Shown: piece by piece, positions 1-5,913 of the stretch
How positions within the stretch are numbered: the first letter of the stretch is position 1
How the letters are laid out: every line of letters begins with the position of its first letter
From: CAYILC01 sp964364145
GTDB lineage: Bacteria > Patescibacteriota > Microgenomatia > UBA1400 > UBA12028
Assembly (NCBI GenBank): GCA_964364145.1
Contig: CAYILC010000051.1
Location: 1 to 6,206, forward strand
Direction of reading: 5' to 3'
Length of the DNA stretch: 6,206 bases
Made by a program: the position numbers and the translations under genes
The notes under the pieces: model-generated
The model's database searches: none
Told to the model about the DNA's origin: nothing
Seen by the model: the letters and a program-made list of their open reading frames with translations, nothing else

Positions 1-156
1 CCGCAAAATCGTGTTACCGACCATCGCATTCACAAGTCGTGGTATGCCTTGGAAACCATGATTGAGGGAGATATTGAGGATATGATTGAGGCACTGCACG
101 ACGAGAAAAATTGGGGCGAGGGAGAAATATATGATGAAAATCAAGATGAAAACTAA
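1..156 (+). CDS. prfA: Peptide chain release factor 1, C-terminal fragment
   Basis: This is the last 51 codons of a gene that enters from the left edge, read in frame 1 and ending at TAA 154-156. The visible residues begin PQNRVTDHRIHKSW, which matches the conserved RF1 segment (NFPQxRVTDHRI) that follows the GGQ domain. RF2 has a different sequence at this place, so RF1 is preferred. RF1 recognises UAA and UAG and triggers peptidyl-tRNA hydrolysis on the ribosome in the cytoplasm. The GGQ and PxT motifs lie outside the window and cannot be checked. The last 14 or so residues form an acidic tail (WGEGEIYDENQDEN). Its stop lies 14 nt from the stop of the convergent HtrA-like gene, with no visible terminator between them. 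Confidence 0.88.
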   Translation, partial: PQNRVTDHRIHKSWYALETMIEGDIEDMIEALHDEKNWGEGEIYDENQDEN

Positions 157-170
157 TACTTTTGTCTCTC

Positions 171-1361
171 TTACTGTGCAGCCTTTAACTTTACCGAAAT
201 AGTCTTTGTCTCTTTATTGCGCCAAAGTTCGACATCAACTATGTCCCCTATCTTCTTATTCGAGACCAAGTTTGCCAACCCACTAGTCTGGTCTTTAATC
301 AACTTTCCGTCAAACTTCATAAGAATATCCCCAGGGGAAATGCCCGCGTCAGCGGCCGAACTCCCCGCAATAACCTCAACAACGTAGGCGCCTTCCGGCA
401 CATCGTTTAGCAATGCAGTTTCGCGCGGTAACAAGCGATATCGCACTCCAAAAAATGGACGATCAAACTGGCCGGTGCTATTAAAGTTGTTTAAGGTGTC
501 CTTCAATACGTTGATGGGAATAGCAAAACCAATATTCTGTGCAGAGGCCGCAACCGCAGCGTTAATGCCAATAACCTGGCCGGAACTATTCAACAACGGT
601 CCGCCCGAGTTTCCGGGATTAATGGCGGCGTCAGTTTGAATGACGTTATCTAAACGCTCGGCAAAACTACTAAAGGGATCCCCTGCTTGAATTCCTCGGC
701 CAAGCCCCGAGATCACCCCAGTGGTCACGGTGTGTCGAAACTGGCCAAGCGCAGTTCCTATTGCCACTACAAACTGTCCTACTTTAAGATTTGTGGAGTC
801 TCCAAGTTCTAATGGTTGCAACCGTTGATCAACCTTAAGAATGGCGAGATCATTGACAGGGTCCCGATATATTTTCTGCACATCGTACTCTTTTTCATCT
901 GATGTCACGATTTTATACTTGCCGTTGGTATCCCCCACCACGTGTTTATTGGTGGCAATAAGTCCAGATCCATCGACTACAAAACCTGTACCAATGTCTT
1001 GATTTGTTGGAGGTTGCTGAATATTTTGATTTGGAAGTCCAAAAGTGCCAAAAGGATCAAGAAAAAACGTTTGAACTCGTTGTTGTTGTGCGGCAATGGT
1101 GATTGTTACCACCGATTTGGACGCTTGGTCCGCAATATTTTCTACTACACCCTCCTGACTAAGAACTTGCGGTTGACCTCCGCTACCACTGTTTTTATTA
1201 AAAGGAGCAATCATGTTTCTTGGAAAAAATTGATCGAGCGGGCGAATGACAAACAGCCGATCCGCTATCGCACCGCCAAGTGCAGAAATGATCACTAATA
1301 CACCTATTCCTGCCAACAAAAGTTTAGGAAAATGTGTCTTCATACCGTTCAGTACTCTCAT
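171..1361 (-). CDS. HtrA/DegP-like membrane-anchored serine protease with one PDZ domain
   Basis: The 396-aa protein belongs to the S1C (HtrA/DegQ) protease family, which handles quality control of misfolded proteins outside the cytoplasmic membrane. A short basic N-terminus is followed by one hydrophobic segment (about residues 13-32), best read as an uncleaved anchor. A Gly/Pro/Gln/Asn-rich linker runs to about residue 65. The trypsin-like domain covers about 70-295 and has a complete triad: His140 in ATNKHVV, Asp171 in NDLAILKV and Ser252 in GNSGGPL. A single PDZ domain occupies about 303-393. One anchor plus one PDZ is the common non-proteobacterial HtrA plan. The start lies 2 nt after the stop of the S41 protease gene, with GGAG at 1373-1376 eleven nt upstream. 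A second in-frame ATG at 1343 (MKTHFP...) is also plausible and would remove six residues; the sequence does not decide between them. It is the last gene of the cluster. Confidence 0.93.
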   Translation of the reverse strand: MRVLNGMKTHFPKLLLAGIGVLVIISALGGAIADRLFVIRPLDQFFPRNMIAPFNKNSGSGGQPQVLSQEGVVENIADQASKSVVTITIAAQQQRVQTFFLDPFGTFGLPNQNIQQPPTNQDIGTGFVVDGSGLIATNKHVVGDTNGKYKIVTSDEKEYDVQKIYRDPVNDLAILKVDQRLQPLELGDSTNLKVGQFVVAIGTALGQFRHTVTTGVISGLGRGIQAGDPFSSFAERLDNVIQTDAAINPGNSGGPLLNSSGQVIGINAAVAASAQNIGFAIPINVLKDTLNNFNSTGQFDRPFFGVRYRLLPRETALLNDVPEGAYVVEVIAGSSAADAGISPGDILMKFDGKLIKDQTSGLANLVSNKKIGDIVDVELWRNKETKTISVKLKAAQ

Positions 1362-1363
1362 GA

Positions 1364-2608
1364 CTATAACGTCTCCACGGCCTTTTGTAAGGCCTCATCA
1401 ACATCTTTTGTATCCAAGTCATCTGTAACTTGAACATCCGGTGCTAGCCCCTTCTCATGAATCCAGTTTCCCGACGGCAACAACCACCGTGCGATAGTGA
1501 TGTGGAGTCCTGCGCCACCCGGCAGATCGTTTTGCGCGTCCTGCACTGTGCCTTTGCCAAACGAGTTTTCTCCCACTACTTTTACTCCTCGCCGATCCCG
1601 CAATGCTCCAGCAACAATTTCCGAGGCCGAAGCGCTTCCTTTATTTACCAAAACGACGACGGGAATGTCAATAAGTCGACCTTGTCTGTTGACGGTATAT
1701 GACTGACTCTCGTTTTTTCCCTGCTGCGTAACAATAACACCGCTGGAAATGAACTCACTGCCAATGTTAATGGCTTCTTGAAGATATCCTCCTGGGTTGT
1801 TGCGAAGATCCAGCACCACACCGGCGAGATTTTTCTTTTGTGCGACGATTTGATCCACTGCCGTGTTCCATTCGGTGTCGGTACGATCGCCAAATTGAGA
1901 AAGCGTGATCTCGGCCACTTTTTTGTTTCCTTTATCGACAAACTTAAGTTCGACCGATGGCACAACAATAGTATCGCGAATAAGATCGATTGCTTCCGGC
2001 TTTCCCCCCTCATGCAGAATAGTAAGCGTGACCTTTGTGCCCTTAACACCCCGAATAAGATCAACCGCTTCCGGCAAAGTAATCCCGGAAGTATCTTTAT
2101 CGATCTTCTTTTGCTCGTCTTTAATGTGAAGAATAAAGTCGCCAGCCCGAATGCCTGCTTTTGCCGCGGGGTGATCTTTTATTGGCGCAACAACGGACAA
2201 GGCTTGATTCTTGTATCCAAGCTCAATGCCAACACCATCAAACGACCCCTGAAGACTTTCTGTATTGCGTTTTTGATCCTCTGGCGGCAAATATAAGGTA
2301 TATGGATCACCAAGCGACGCAACCATGCCTTGGATTGCGCCATACACCATTTTCTTTGCGTTGAGTTTTTGCGGATCGAGGTAAGATCCTTCCAGCCTTT
2401 GCCAAACTACCCAAAACTGCGAGAAATCAACATTCGACTTATCTTGTGGAACCTTGACGTTGATGACGCGCGAGAACTGTGGAATAGCCTGGAGAACCCG
2501 AGTTACACCGGGAACGTTTTTTCCTGTTCCAAGTTGAAATCCAATCACTCCGCCCAATACCACAAGTAAAATGCCGACAACAAAAGAACGCAAGGTATAC
2601 AACTTCAT
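1364..2608 (-). CDS. S41 family C-terminal processing protease (CtpA/CtpB/Prc-like)
   Basis: The 414-aa protein is a PDZ-containing S41 serine protease, a family that cleaves extracytoplasmic proteins near their C-termini. It has an N-terminal hydrophobic segment (about 8-27), so it is probably anchored in the membrane and faces outward. A helical region with the conserved DPYTLYLPPE stretch spans about 60-115. The PDZ domain covers about 120-205 (DGVGIEL, AGIRAGDFIL). The protease core follows, with LDLRNNPGG at 266-274. The catalytic residues are visible: Ser327 in GSASASE, Lys352 in FGKGTVQ and Gln356, spaced exactly as in the Ser-Lys-Gln triad described for CtpB. The length is normal for the family. 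The start is 12 nt after the rpsR stop and no Shine-Dalgarno is visible, so translation may depend on ribosomes finishing rpsR. The 2-nt gap to the HtrA-like gene suggests the two proteases are made together. Confidence 0.94.
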   Translation of the reverse strand: MKLYTLRSFVVGILLVVLGGVIGFQLGTGKNVPGVTRVLQAIPQFSRVINVKVPQDKSNVDFSQFWVVWQRLEGSYLDPQKLNAKKMVYGAIQGMVASLGDPYTLYLPPEDQKRNTESLQGSFDGVGIELGYKNQALSVVAPIKDHPAAKAGIRAGDFILHIKDEQKKIDKDTSGITLPEAVDLIRGVKGTKVTLTILHEGGKPEAIDLIRDTIVVPSVELKFVDKGNKKVAEITLSQFGDRTDTEWNTAVDQIVAQKKNLAGVVLDLRNNPGGYLQEAINIGSEFISSGVIVTQQGKNESQSYTVNRQGRLIDIPVVVLVNKGSASASEIVAGALRDRRGVKVVGENSFGKGTVQDAQNDLPGGAGLHITIARWLLPSGNWIHEKGLAPDVQVTDDLDTKDVDEALQKAVETL

Positions 2609-2620
2609 TTGGCAAGTCTA

Positions 2621-2848
2621 CTACAGCATTGTCACGAATGGCAAGAGCGCAAGGTGGCGTGCGCGCTTCACTTGCTTCGCAAGTTCGCGCTGTCCTTTTG
2701 CAGATAAACCACTTCGCTCTCGGGTTAGGATATCCCCGCGTTCGGTCATAAAACGTCCCAAAGTGTCTGGGTTTTTGTAATCAAAAACTGGCTTGGTGTC
2801 CCCAGGTCCAATGATTGGTTGTATCTTGATCATGCGTTTTCTTAACAT
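2621..2848 (-). CDS. rpsR: Small ribosomal subunit protein bS18
   Basis: The 75-aa protein carries the bS18 signature: FDYKNPDTLGRF at 22-33, ERGDIL at 36-41, SAKGQRELAKQVKRARHLALLPF at about 49-71. It binds 16S rRNA as a heterodimer with bS6 on the 30S platform. The length is typical and the N-terminal extension is short. No zinc-type cysteines are present. GGAG at 2854-2857 lies 5 nt before the ATG at 2848, which supports this start over the inner Met6, which has no such site. It is third in the rpsF-ssb-rpsR order, the common bacterial arrangement, 52 nt after the ssb stop. Confidence 0.95.
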   Translation of the reverse strand: MLRKRMIKIQPIIGPGDTKPVFDYKNPDTLGRFMTERGDILTRERSGLSAKGQRELAKQVKRARHLALLPFVTML

Positions 2849-2853
2849 ATCTT

Positions 2854-2857
2854 CTCC
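2854..2857 (-). promoter_or_regulatory. Shine-Dalgarno of rpsR
   Basis: GGAG lies 5 nt before the ATG at 2848. It selects Met1 over the in-frame ATG five codons later. Confidence 0.75.
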
Positions 2858-2900
2858 GTTTTATTTCTATACATTGCGTATATATTGACTACATTTTTGA

Positions 2901-3491
2901 CTAAAATGGAATGTCATCGCTAATATCCTCGGCAACTGCGGGCTCCTGAGTTGGAGACTCAACTTCATCCTCGGTTTTTACCTCGGCCTCACTCCCCTTT
3001 TTTCCTTTTTTTGCTGTTTTTCCGGTTTTTTTAGAACTGGAGTCATCGGCGGCTGGGCTTGTTGTATTCACACCAGCTACACCAGCACTTGCACCAGATT
3101 TATCATCAGCAGGATACGCAAACGCCGACGCATCTCCACTCGTACCCTTGCCAGCAGAATCGAGAAGAAGCATGTTCTCTATGATGATCTCTGTTACTTG
3201 GCGCTTCTGACCTTCTTGTGTGGTCCACTCGCGTGTTTGCAAACGACCTTCCACAAACGCTTTGCGTCCTTTTTTCAAGAGCTGTCCACAGATCTCGGCT
3301 AACTTCGACCAAGCAACTACTCTGTGATACTCGACTTGCTCGTTGCGCTCACCACCCTCGCCGGTTGTCCAACTTCGATTTGTTGCCAAACCAAAGGTGC
3401 AGACCGCGGTTCCTTGCGGAGTAAAGCGTAGTTCCGGATCTCGTGTGAGATTTCCGATGAGTAACACTTTGTTTAATGAACGACTAGACAT
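2901..3491 (-). CDS. ssb: Single-stranded DNA-binding protein
   Basis: The 196-aa protein has an N-terminal OB-fold (about 3-110) with the SSB hallmarks LNKVLLIGNLTRDPELR, FGLATNR, EYHRVVAWSKLAE and GRLQTREW. It coats single-stranded DNA as an oligomer during replication, repair and recombination. A low-complexity linker runs from about 112 to 188. Its middle is lysine-rich (KKTGKTAKKGKKG, 154-166) and its end is acidic. The protein finishes with DISDDIPF, the acidic tip with terminal Pro-Phe that docks partner proteins. AGGAG at 3501-3505 lies 9 nt before the ATG, supporting the start. The basic patch is encoded by A6-A7 runs that could cause slippage (see findings). It lies between rpsF (21 nt upstream) and rpsR. 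Confidence 0.97.
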   Translation of the reverse strand: MSSRSLNKVLLIGNLTRDPELRFTPQGTAVCTFGLATNRSWTTGEGGERNEQVEYHRVVAWSKLAEICGQLLKKGRKAFVEGRLQTREWTTQEGQKRQVTEIIIENMLLLDSAGKGTSGDASAFAYPADDKSGASAGVAGVNTTSPAADDSSSKKTGKTAKKGKKGSEAEVKTEDEVESPTQEPAVAEDISDDIPF

Positions 3492-3500
3492 GATATTGTT

Positions 3501-3505
3501 CTCCT
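3501..3505 (-). promoter_or_regulatory. Shine-Dalgarno of ssb
   Basis: AGGAG (within AAAGGAG, 3501-3507) lies 9 nt before the ssb ATG at 3491. Confidence 0.75.
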
Positions 3506-3512
3506 TTATTTA

Positions 3513-3806
3513 TTAGTCTTGCATTGAATATACGCACAAGTGACGAATCACTCCTGGTGTATGCTTGACCAACTGTTCGAGTTCTTGTGCTTTTGAAGCA
3601 TCGAGGGTGATGAAGTACACAACGTACACCGCATCCTCAAACTTCGCGATTTTATAGGCGAGCATTTTGCGCCCCCAAGTGTCTGCTTTGGAAACTTTAC
3701 CTCCAAGGGAGGTCATATGGCCGGACACTGCGTCCTGGGCCTTCTTCAGCTCCTCCGATGCGAGATCGGGAGCATACATTATGGTGAGCTCATATGCTCT
3801 TGTCAT
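3513..3806 (-). CDS. rpsF: Small ribosomal subunit protein bS6
   Basis: With the ATG at 3806 the product is 97 aa, the usual bS6 length. It begins MTRAYELTIMYAP, matching the first beta-strand of the family. Other family landmarks are WGRKMLAYKI (about 44-53) and PGVIRHLCVY (near the C-terminus). bS6 pairs with bS18 and binds the central domain of 16S rRNA. An upstream in-frame ATG at 3827 would add MRARKVC, but no Shine-Dalgarno precedes it. AAAGG sits 5 nt before the 3806 ATG, so the shorter form is chosen. This is the first gene of the operon; a promoter and a structured leader lie upstream. Confidence 0.95.
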   Translation of the reverse strand: MTRAYELTIMYAPDLASEELKKAQDAVSGHMTSLGGKVSKADTWGRKMLAYKIAKFEDAVYVVYFITLDASKAQELEQLVKHTPGVIRHLCVYSMQD

Positions 3807-3811
3807 ACAAA

Positions 3812-3816
3812 CCTTT
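3812..3816 (-). promoter_or_regulatory. Shine-Dalgarno that fixes the rpsF start
   Basis: AAAGG lies 5 nt before the ATG at 3806. The alternative ATG at 3827 lies upstream of this site and lacks its own. Confidence 0.7.
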
Positions 3817-3838
3817 CTAGCTCTCATAGGTGTTTGGG

Positions 3839-3880
3839 TCCGCCGACTGCGTGTTAGCCTTTTACGGCTGCTGCGACGGA
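3839..3880 (-). promoter_or_regulatory. Structured rpsF leader, candidate S6:S18 autoregulatory element
   Basis: In the mRNA sense, UCCGUCG (3880-3874) can pair with CGGCGGA (3845-3839) as a 7-bp stem with one G-U pair. Inside it, AGCC (3869-3866) pairs with GGCU (3859-3856) around a GUAAAA loop. The two stems are separated by an asymmetric internal loop of 4 and 10 nt. Many bacteria autoregulate rpsF operons through an S6:S18-binding leader with a conserved CCG. CCG triplets are present here, but I cannot show that the motif matches. The fold is seen in the sequence; the function is inferred from position. Confidence 0.4.
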
Positions 3881-3898
3881 TGAGCTACGTTCTGGTGC

Positions 3899-3927
3899 AT
3901 TGTACCAGAGAGAACCATCGCGAGCAA
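3899..3927 (-). promoter_or_regulatory. Putative promoter of the rpsF-ssb-rpsR-protease operon
   Basis: On the minus strand, TTGCTC (3927-3922) and TACAAT (3904-3899) are separated by 17 nt, the ideal sigma-70 spacing. The -10 box matches five of six consensus bases and the -35 box three. The predicted transcript would start near 3892, giving a leader of about 86 nt. The rest of the 173-nt gap between ychF and rpsF (3807-3979) holds the structured leader described separately. I see no U-tailed hairpin that would terminate ychF. Confidence 0.5.
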
Positions 3928-3979
3928 TAGTGGTAGTGTACACGCGTAACCTTACAGATCGATTACAAAAGAGGAAGTG

Positions 3980-5077
3980 CTACGCTCCAATCATAAACTC
4001 CACCACGTCCCCATCCTGCATCATATAGTCACGACCCTCTTGCCGCATCTTCCCCGCTTCACGCACACCTTTCCAACCGCCTTCTTGCACAAAATCATCG
4101 AAATGCGCGATGTTGGCCTTAATAAACTTCTTGATAAAATCCGTGTGAATTTCGCCCGCCGCCTCAACCGCGGTCGCACCAGTACGAACTGTCCAAGCTC
4201 GCACTTCTTTTTCGCCAGCTGTCAGAAAAGATTGCAGTCCTAAAGTTACGTATGCGCCGCGAATCAAACGCTCCAACCCACTCTCTTTCACCCCAAGTTC
4301 CTCGAGAAATAGCGTCTGATCTTGTTCCGGCAGAGAGGCAACCTCGCTTTCAATAGCGGCGGAGATTATCACGATACTAGATTCTAGTATCTTGAGCTCG
4401 TTTGAGTATTTTTTTCGCAGTTCCACAGCATGTTTAACATCCTCCTCACTCACATTGAGAACAATCAGCTCAGGTTTCGAGGTTAGCAACCCCAACTCTT
4501 TTGCAATCTGTCGCTCCTCATCGGAAGACAAAATTTCGCGCGCCAAGATTCCACTGTTCAATCCATACTTGAGTTTCTCGGCCACCTGCCACCGAAATTG
4601 CACACCCTTGTCCATCACGCCTTTTGGTTCTTTTTGCTTCTCAACCGTTGTGTAGTCAGCCAACTGCAGCTCTGTTTCAACCGTTTGAAGATCACTCAAC
4701 GGATCAATTGAGCCAGCGCGAATAATCGTCTCGTTTGCAAACGCTCGAAGAACGTGGACGATAATTGCCGTTTCGCGAATATGCGACAAAAATTTGTTGC
4801 CAAGCCCCTCGCCTTTTGAGGCGCCCGCCACTAAGCCAGCGATATCGACAAACTCAACCGTGGCGGGAATAATCGGCGGTTTTTTGCCGGATTCTTTTTC
4901 GATAACTTCTGCGAGTGTATTCAAACGGAAATCTGGCACTGGAACAATGCCGATATTAGGCTCAATGGTTGCGAATGGATAGTTTGCCGCCAATGCCGCC
5001 TGTTTTTTAAGTAGCGCGTTAAATAGTGTAGACTTGCCGACGTTTGGAAGGCCGACGATGGCGATGGAAAGGTTCAT
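3980..5077 (-). CDS. ychF: YchF/Ola1-family P-loop ATPase with TGS domain
   Basis: The 365-aa product belongs to the YchF/Ola1 branch of the Obg-related P-loop NTPases, which prefer ATP and associate with ribosomes. With the ATG at 5077 as residue 1, the Walker A is GLPNVGKST (9-17), the G3 motif is DIAG (78-81) followed by the hydrophobic Leu-Val typical of this group, and the G4-like NVSEED lies at 208-213. The YchF coiled-coil insertion follows the G3 region. The C-terminal TGS domain starts near 276 and includes FLTAGEKEVRAWTV and the closing GDVVEFMIGA. The length agrees with the family (E. coli about 363 aa). An in-frame TTG at 5086 would add three residues. The ATG is preferred because a TATAAT box overlaps the TTG and the mRNA would begin near the ATG. 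It follows the HEPN-like gene by 19 nt and precedes the rpsF operon. Confidence 0.95.
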   Translation of the reverse strand: MNLSIAIVGLPNVGKSTLFNALLKKQAALAANYPFATIEPNIGIVPVPDFRLNTLAEVIEKESGKKPPIIPATVEFVDIAGLVAGASKGEGLGNKFLSHIRETAIIVHVLRAFANETIIRAGSIDPLSDLQTVETELQLADYTTVEKQKEPKGVMDKGVQFRWQVAEKLKYGLNSGILAREILSSDEERQIAKELGLLTSKPELIVLNVSEEDVKHAVELRKKYSNELKILESSIVIISAAIESEVASLPEQDQTLFLEELGVKESGLERLIRGAYVTLGLQSFLTAGEKEVRAWTVRTGATAVEAAGEIHTDFIKKFIKANIAHFDDFVQEGGWKGVREAGKMRQEGRDYMMQDGDVVEFMIGA

Positions 5078-5085
5078 GACATACA

Positions 5086-5091
5086 ATTATA
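5086..5091 (-). promoter_or_regulatory. -10 box for ychF, leaderless configuration
   Basis: A perfect TATAAT lies on the minus strand with only 8 nt between it and the ATG at 5077. Transcription would start about 1-2 nt before the ATG. No Shine-Dalgarno is visible. The matching -35 region (about 5109-5114, inside the end of the HEPN-like gene) is poor, so the box alone carries the call. Confidence 0.5.
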
Positions 5092-5096
5092 AACGA

Positions 5097-5636
5097 TTAG
5101 GAAGAAATTTTCGTTTTTAACTTTTCTAAAACATAAAAACAGAATTCTAGATCAATCGGTGTATATTCTTTTTCCACTTCCACTAATCCACCAATATGTA
5201 GTCGATTTCTTAAATTTCTAACTTTATCAATTTGTTGTCTAAATTTTTTACCTTTCAGAATGGCTAAATTAAAACATAAATCAGTAAGTCTTAGGAAGTC
5301 CAACCTATCTAATTTTTTCTTCTCTTTCTTTCTTTTACCAGCAAATATTTCTTCAGACGAACTGATAGTATGTAGTATTTTAATATCAAAAGATTTCCAA
5401 TCATCACTGAGTTCAACTTCTCCTGAGGTATAAACAAGCTTTAATTTCCATAAAAGTAACGCTTCAATGATTGATGCGGTCTGGATGATTATTGTCTTTC
5501 TAAGACTACTTACGAAGATGTCTTTATTCTCATATTGCTCTGAAACAGAAATTGAAACCAACTCTAATATCAGATCAAGAGCACGATCTAAGTTAGAACG
5601 TAAAATATCATCTTTGACAAAAGAAAAGTAACTCAT
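5097..5636 (-). CDS. HEPN-like protein, possible toxin or abortive-infection ribonuclease
   Basis: The 179-aa protein appears to be entirely helical, with no signal peptide or membrane segment. Two features suggest a HEPN fold: SIIEALLLWKL (55-65), with the acidic residue often seen in HEPN helix one, and VRNLRNRLHIGG (139-150). In the latter, Arg140-Asn141 and His147 fit the Rx4-6H ribonuclease motif. A lysine-rich patch (KRKKEKKK, 101-108) lies between them. HEPN proteins of this size often act as RNA-cleaving toxins or phage-defence effectors; that role is inferred here. Its start overlaps the stop of the 60-aa gene by ATGA, so the two are probably translationally coupled. GC is about 29% over 5101-5640, far below ychF and the gene at the right edge, which suggests transfer. 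No close family is recognised, and a non-catalytic HEPN protein is possible. Confidence 0.72.
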   Translation of the reverse strand: MSYFSFVKDDILRSNLDRALDLILELVSISVSEQYENKDIFVSSLRKTIIIQTASIIEALLLWKLKLVYTSGEVELSDDWKSFDIKILHTISSSEEIFAGKRKKEKKKLDRLDFLRLTDLCFNLAILKGKKFRQQIDKVRNLRNRLHIGGLVEVEKEYTPIDLEFCFYVLEKLKTKISS

Positions 5637-5815
5637 TTATCTTTGAGCATTCTGGACAGTGAAGGATACCCTTTTTCTTTCAAATAGTTGCCAAGTTTCA
5701 TGTCAGACCGCGCACCTAAATCGACACCATATTTCTTCTCAATGGTACTCACTTTAGCATCACGCCTTATCTGACGATATAAACCAGAGTTAGTGCGAGA
5801 ACGAGTATTAGTCAT
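5633..5815 (-). CDS. Small basic protein of unknown function, coupled to the HEPN-like gene
   Basis: The 60-aa product has 15 Lys/Arg against 6 Asp/Glu. I do not recognise the family. It begins with a Ser/Thr/Arg-rich stretch (1-18). A segment TIEKKYGVDLGARSDMKLGNYL (24-45) follows, then KEKGYPSLSRMLKDK. The latter part looks like two short helices linked by Gly-Tyr-Pro. It is judged real for three reasons: the ATGA overlap with the next gene, the same low GC, and a good extended -10 box just upstream. Its position first in a two-gene operon with a HEPN-like protein suggests an antitoxin or nucleic-acid-binding partner. This is inference from order and charge only. Confidence 0.65.
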   Translation of the reverse strand: MTNTRSRTNSGLYRQIRRDAKVSTIEKKYGVDLGARSDMKLGNYLKEKGYPSLSRMLKDK

Positions 5816-5821
5816 ATTTGC

Positions 5822-5830
5822 ATTCTAACA
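5822..5830 (-). promoter_or_regulatory. Extended -10 promoter of the 60-aa/HEPN-like pair
   Basis: The minus strand reads TGTTAGAAT (5830-5822), an extended -10 of the form TGn-TAGAAT. Six nt separate it from the ATG at 5815, so the transcript would start at or very near the start codon. A weak -35 (TTTGTT, 5849-5844) lies 16 nt upstream. The -10 box also lies in an inverted repeat, ATTCT-6-AGAAT (5822-5837), that could be a regulator site. Confidence 0.5.
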
Positions 5831-5885
5831 TCAGAATTAAAAAAACAAAGAGCAAATTCTTATAACTCCTTCACATTCCGTATTC

Positions 5886-5913
5886 TTGAATATTTTCTTC
5901 TCGTGTGTATAAT
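5886..5913 (+). promoter_or_regulatory. Promoter of the divergent right-edge gene
   Basis: TTGAAT (5886-5891) and a perfect TATAAT (5908-5913) are 16 nt apart. The predicted start site at about 5920-5921 coincides with the ATG at 5921, so the mRNA would be leaderless. The promoter lies back to back with that of the 60-aa gene inside a 105-nt divergent gap (5816-5920). Confidence 0.6.

Noticed and set aside
1778..2296. 172-aa + strand open frame inside the S41 protease gene
   Set aside because: It is antisense to a protein with a full catalytic triad and PDZ domain. Its own translation shows no domain and an implausible composition.
3807..3827. N-terminal extension of bS6 from the ATG at 3827
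   Set aside because: The extra MRARKVC is not part of the family, and the AAAGG at 3812-3816 is correctly spaced for the ATG at 3806.
3892..3908. Hairpin CTGGTGC-ATT-GTACCAG as a terminator for ychF
   Set aside because: It lacks a following U-run and, in the minus-strand transcript, has an A-C mismatch. It also overlaps the likely rpsF -10 box.
3839..3910. tRNA-like stretch (GTAGCTCA) in the minus-strand leader of rpsF
   Set aside because: It resembles a D-arm, but there is no T-arm GGTTCGA-type sequence, no anticodon arm of the right size and no acceptor stem.
4996..5086. TTG start at 5086 for YchF
   Set aside because: It adds three residues not expected in the family and overlaps the TATAAT box. 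The ATG at 5077 fits the usual MxLxIAIVGLPNVGKS beginning.
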